Below, in pieces: positions 62,629-64,000 of a stretch of 64,000 bases of DNA; within the stretch, counting starts at the first letter, position 1; every line of letters begins with the position of its first letter. A model generated the notes under the pieces. It ran no database searches and was not told where the DNA came from. It was given only the letters and a program-made list of their open reading frames with translations. The translations under genes were made by a program, and so were the position numbers. Source of the DNA: Paucibacter sp. KBW04 (lineage in GTDB: Bacteria > Pseudomonadota > Gammaproteobacteria > Burkholderiales > Burkholderiaceae_C); contig NZ_QAJN01000016.1 of assembly GCF_003852425.1 (NCBI RefSeq), positions 62,001-126,000 of the forward strand. Reading direction: 5' to 3'.

Positions 62629-64000
62629 TCAGCCGCACTGCCCCACATAGCCGCAGGCGGTGCAGAAGTCGCAGCCGTCTTTGTGAATCATGGTGGCATT
62701 GCCGCATTCCGGGCAGGGCTTGCCCGCCATGGCTTGCACCGTGGCGCCGGGCGCCGTCTTGGCCACCACCGGCGCTTGCAACAAGCCCATCTCGACCAGG
62801 GGCAGTCCCTGCTCGTCCAGCACACCTAACATCGCATAGCGATGGATGATGAGGCGGGCCACATAGGCCACGGTGGAGGGCCAGATCTGCTGACGACGCT
62901 CACCGCTCAGCGTTGGCACCGGCGCCATGAAGTGGCCCAGGGGCTCGCCCACATTGAGCAGCTTGCGCAGCTTCATGCCAATCCAGGCCGGGTCCATCAC
63001 CCGCATGTCCAGGCTTAGCAAACGGGCCATGCCGTCCAGGGCCTTGGGGTAATTGCCCGAGAAGCCCATGGCGCAAGGGCGGGTGACAACACCGCCGTCC
63101 GGCGTGGGCAGGCTGACTTCCTTGAGGGTCAGGGTGAATTGCTCGTTGGTGGCGGGGTTGTCCACATCGACCGCCCAGGCCAGCGTGCCCATGGTGCTGG
63201 TGCGGGGTTCTTCGCGGCTGAACATGGCGTCCAACACCGGCGTGGGGCCGCCGTCTTGCAAGGCGCCGAGCTGCTCGCAGCGCCAGCGGATCACGGCCGC
63301 GGTGGCCGCCACCACGCCGGGGAACAAGCGGGTCTCGCCGCCCGGAGGCATGGGCATCTCGAAAGCGCGCTCCTCGGCCACGGTGGCCAGGGCGTCAAGC
63401 TTCAAGCGCAGCCAGGCGGCGTCATTGGTACGCAAATCCATGGACAAGGTCTTGGCCACGGCGGCCAGACCGCGCGGCTGCTCGGCACCGTTGACCCAAA
63501 CCTCGAAGGGCAGGTTCTTGCCGAACAGGCCGGCATCCGGGCCCACGGCCGGCAGCTCGCCCACGAAGAGGGCGAAGTCGCCATGCGGGTGGCGGATCAT
63601 GTAACTCCAGGCCGGGTTGCCGCCGGGCAGCTCTGGCCGGCTGGGCCAGCGCAAGGAGGCCAGCACCGCATTGGGCAGGCGCGTCACCAGCATGCGCTGA
63701 TTGCTGCCGTCACTGGGCACGGGCTGCAGCGGCTCGGGCGCTTTCACCGGCGCGGGTGTGTCCACGCTCAGCACCGAGCCCAGCACGCTATTGGGCCGGT
63801 AGGTGGCCAAGCCCTTCAGACCCGCCTTCCAGGCCTGGTTATAGAGGTCTTGGAAGTCGGCGTAAGGGTAGTCGGCCGGCACATTGACGGTCTTGGAGAT
63901 GGAGGTATCCACAAAAGGCGCGACCGCCGCCACCATCAAGGCGTGGTCGGAGGCGCTCAGCTCCAGCGCGGTGACAAAGGCCTGGCTCAGGGGCGCGTCC
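62629..64000 (-). CDS. nrdJ: B12-dependent ribonucleotide reductase, C-terminal part, cut by window edge
   Basis: The 3' 457 codons of an adenosylcobalamin-dependent (class II) ribonucleoside-diphosphate reductase. The frame is open across the right edge (preceding residues SASDHALMMVAAVAPFVD). Landmarks are ISKTVNVPADYPYADF and GLKGLATYRPNSVLG from the barrel end. The tail is characteristic of the large proteobacterial NrdJ: a long extra domain ending in zinc-ribbon-like cysteines, CPECGNA and CDFCTACGYVGQCG. The C-terminal cysteines probably reduce the active site. It makes dNTP precursors and requires vitamin B12. Starts outside the window. Confidence 0.93.
   Translation of the reverse strand, partial: DAPLSQAFVTALELSASDHALMVAAVAPFVDTSISKTVNVPADYPYADFQDLYNQAWKAGLKGLATYRPNSVLGSVLSVDTPAPVKAPEPLQPVPSDGSNQRMLVTRLPNAVLASLRWPSRPELPGGNPAWSYMIRHPHGDFALFVGELPAVGPDAGLFGKNLPFEVWVNGAEQPRGLAAVAKTLSMDLRTNDAAWLRLKLDALATVAEERAFEMPMPPGGETRLFPGVVAATAAVIRWRCEQLGALQDGGPTPVLDAMFSREEPRTSTMGTLAWAVDVDNPATNEQFTLTLKEVSLPTPDGGVVTRPCAMGFSGNYPKALDGMARLLSLDMRVMDPAWIGMKLRKLLNVGEPLGHFMAPVPTLSGERRQQIWPSTVAYVARLIIHRYAMLGVLDEQGLPLVEMGLLQAPVVAKTAPGATVQAMAGKPCPECGNATMIHKDGCDFCTACGYVGQCG

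Overview
The window is GC-rich, densely coded chromosomal DNA, apart from one AT-rich patch near 26.2-27.4 kb. It looks like a betaproteobacterium of the order Burkholderiales, probably near the Roseateles/Pelomonas/Paucibacter/Rubrivivax group. This placement is inferred from gene content: a fused 1200-residue indolepyruvate:ferredoxin oxidoreductase, a B12-dependent ribonucleotide reductase, poly-glycine lipoproteins, a TRAP system with a TatT-like lipoprotein, and a CysTWA sulfate importer followed by a CysB-type regulator. No rRNA, tRNA, CRISPR array, prophage or complete insertion sequence was seen.

Layout. 1-7954: a divergent acyl-CoA catabolic locus. A carboxyltransferase subunit (cut by the left edge) and an SDR lie on the minus strand. 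On the plus strand are an SCP2 protein, a MerR regulator, an acyl-CoA dehydrogenase, a thiolase and a FadJ/FadB-like fusion. 7973-10738: an EF-hand protein, a DUF3011-ricin lectin and a kinase-like protein without catalytic residues. 10748-17861: housekeeping and signalling genes (MFS exporter, MtfA-like peptidase, CheZ, CBS protein, diguanylate cyclase, DUF2520 protein, exported methyltransferase, YjdM). 18144-25479: envelope proteins (amidohydrolase lipoprotein, beta-barrel, glutamine cyclotransferase, two poly-Gly lipoproteins of which one looks like a divergent subtilase, YceI). 25480-28000: accessory DNA with paired palindromic repeats, a GNAT, an AT-rich orphan and a RelE/HigA-type toxin-antitoxin pair.

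28006-37000: an Lrp regulator divergent from the indolepyruvate oxidoreductase, a LacI regulator, a universal stress protein, a DEDD-type exonuclease, an EcsC protein and an APC permease. A 163-bp imperfect palindrome lies within this stretch. 37120-40364: a TonB-dependent receptor and two small proteins. 40584-45811: the sulfate ABC importer sbp-cysT-cysW-cysA and a CysB-like regulator. A 242-bp element with perfect 22-bp terminal inverted repeats separates cysT from cysW. 45872-49580: a TRAP transporter (TatT-like lipoprotein, DctP, fused DctQM). 49581-53669: small genes, an orphan peptide-binding protein and a cytochrome b561, with a LexA-type promoter at 50.4 kb reading into a 29-codon ORF. 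53666-62439: a peptidase M14/nitroreductase pair, a large Ser/Thr kinase, a second sulfate-binding protein and a MHYT-GGDEF-EAL protein. The right edge holds the 3' part of nrdJ.

How the genes fit together. The left cluster can take an acyl-CoA through dehydrogenation, hydration/oxidation and thiolysis, with a biotin-dependent carboxylase for branched or terpenoid intermediates. The cys genes form one sulfate-uptake unit. Five copies of a paired palindromic repeat, a MITE-like element and a long palindrome show that small non-autonomous repeats have repeatedly entered intergenic regions here.
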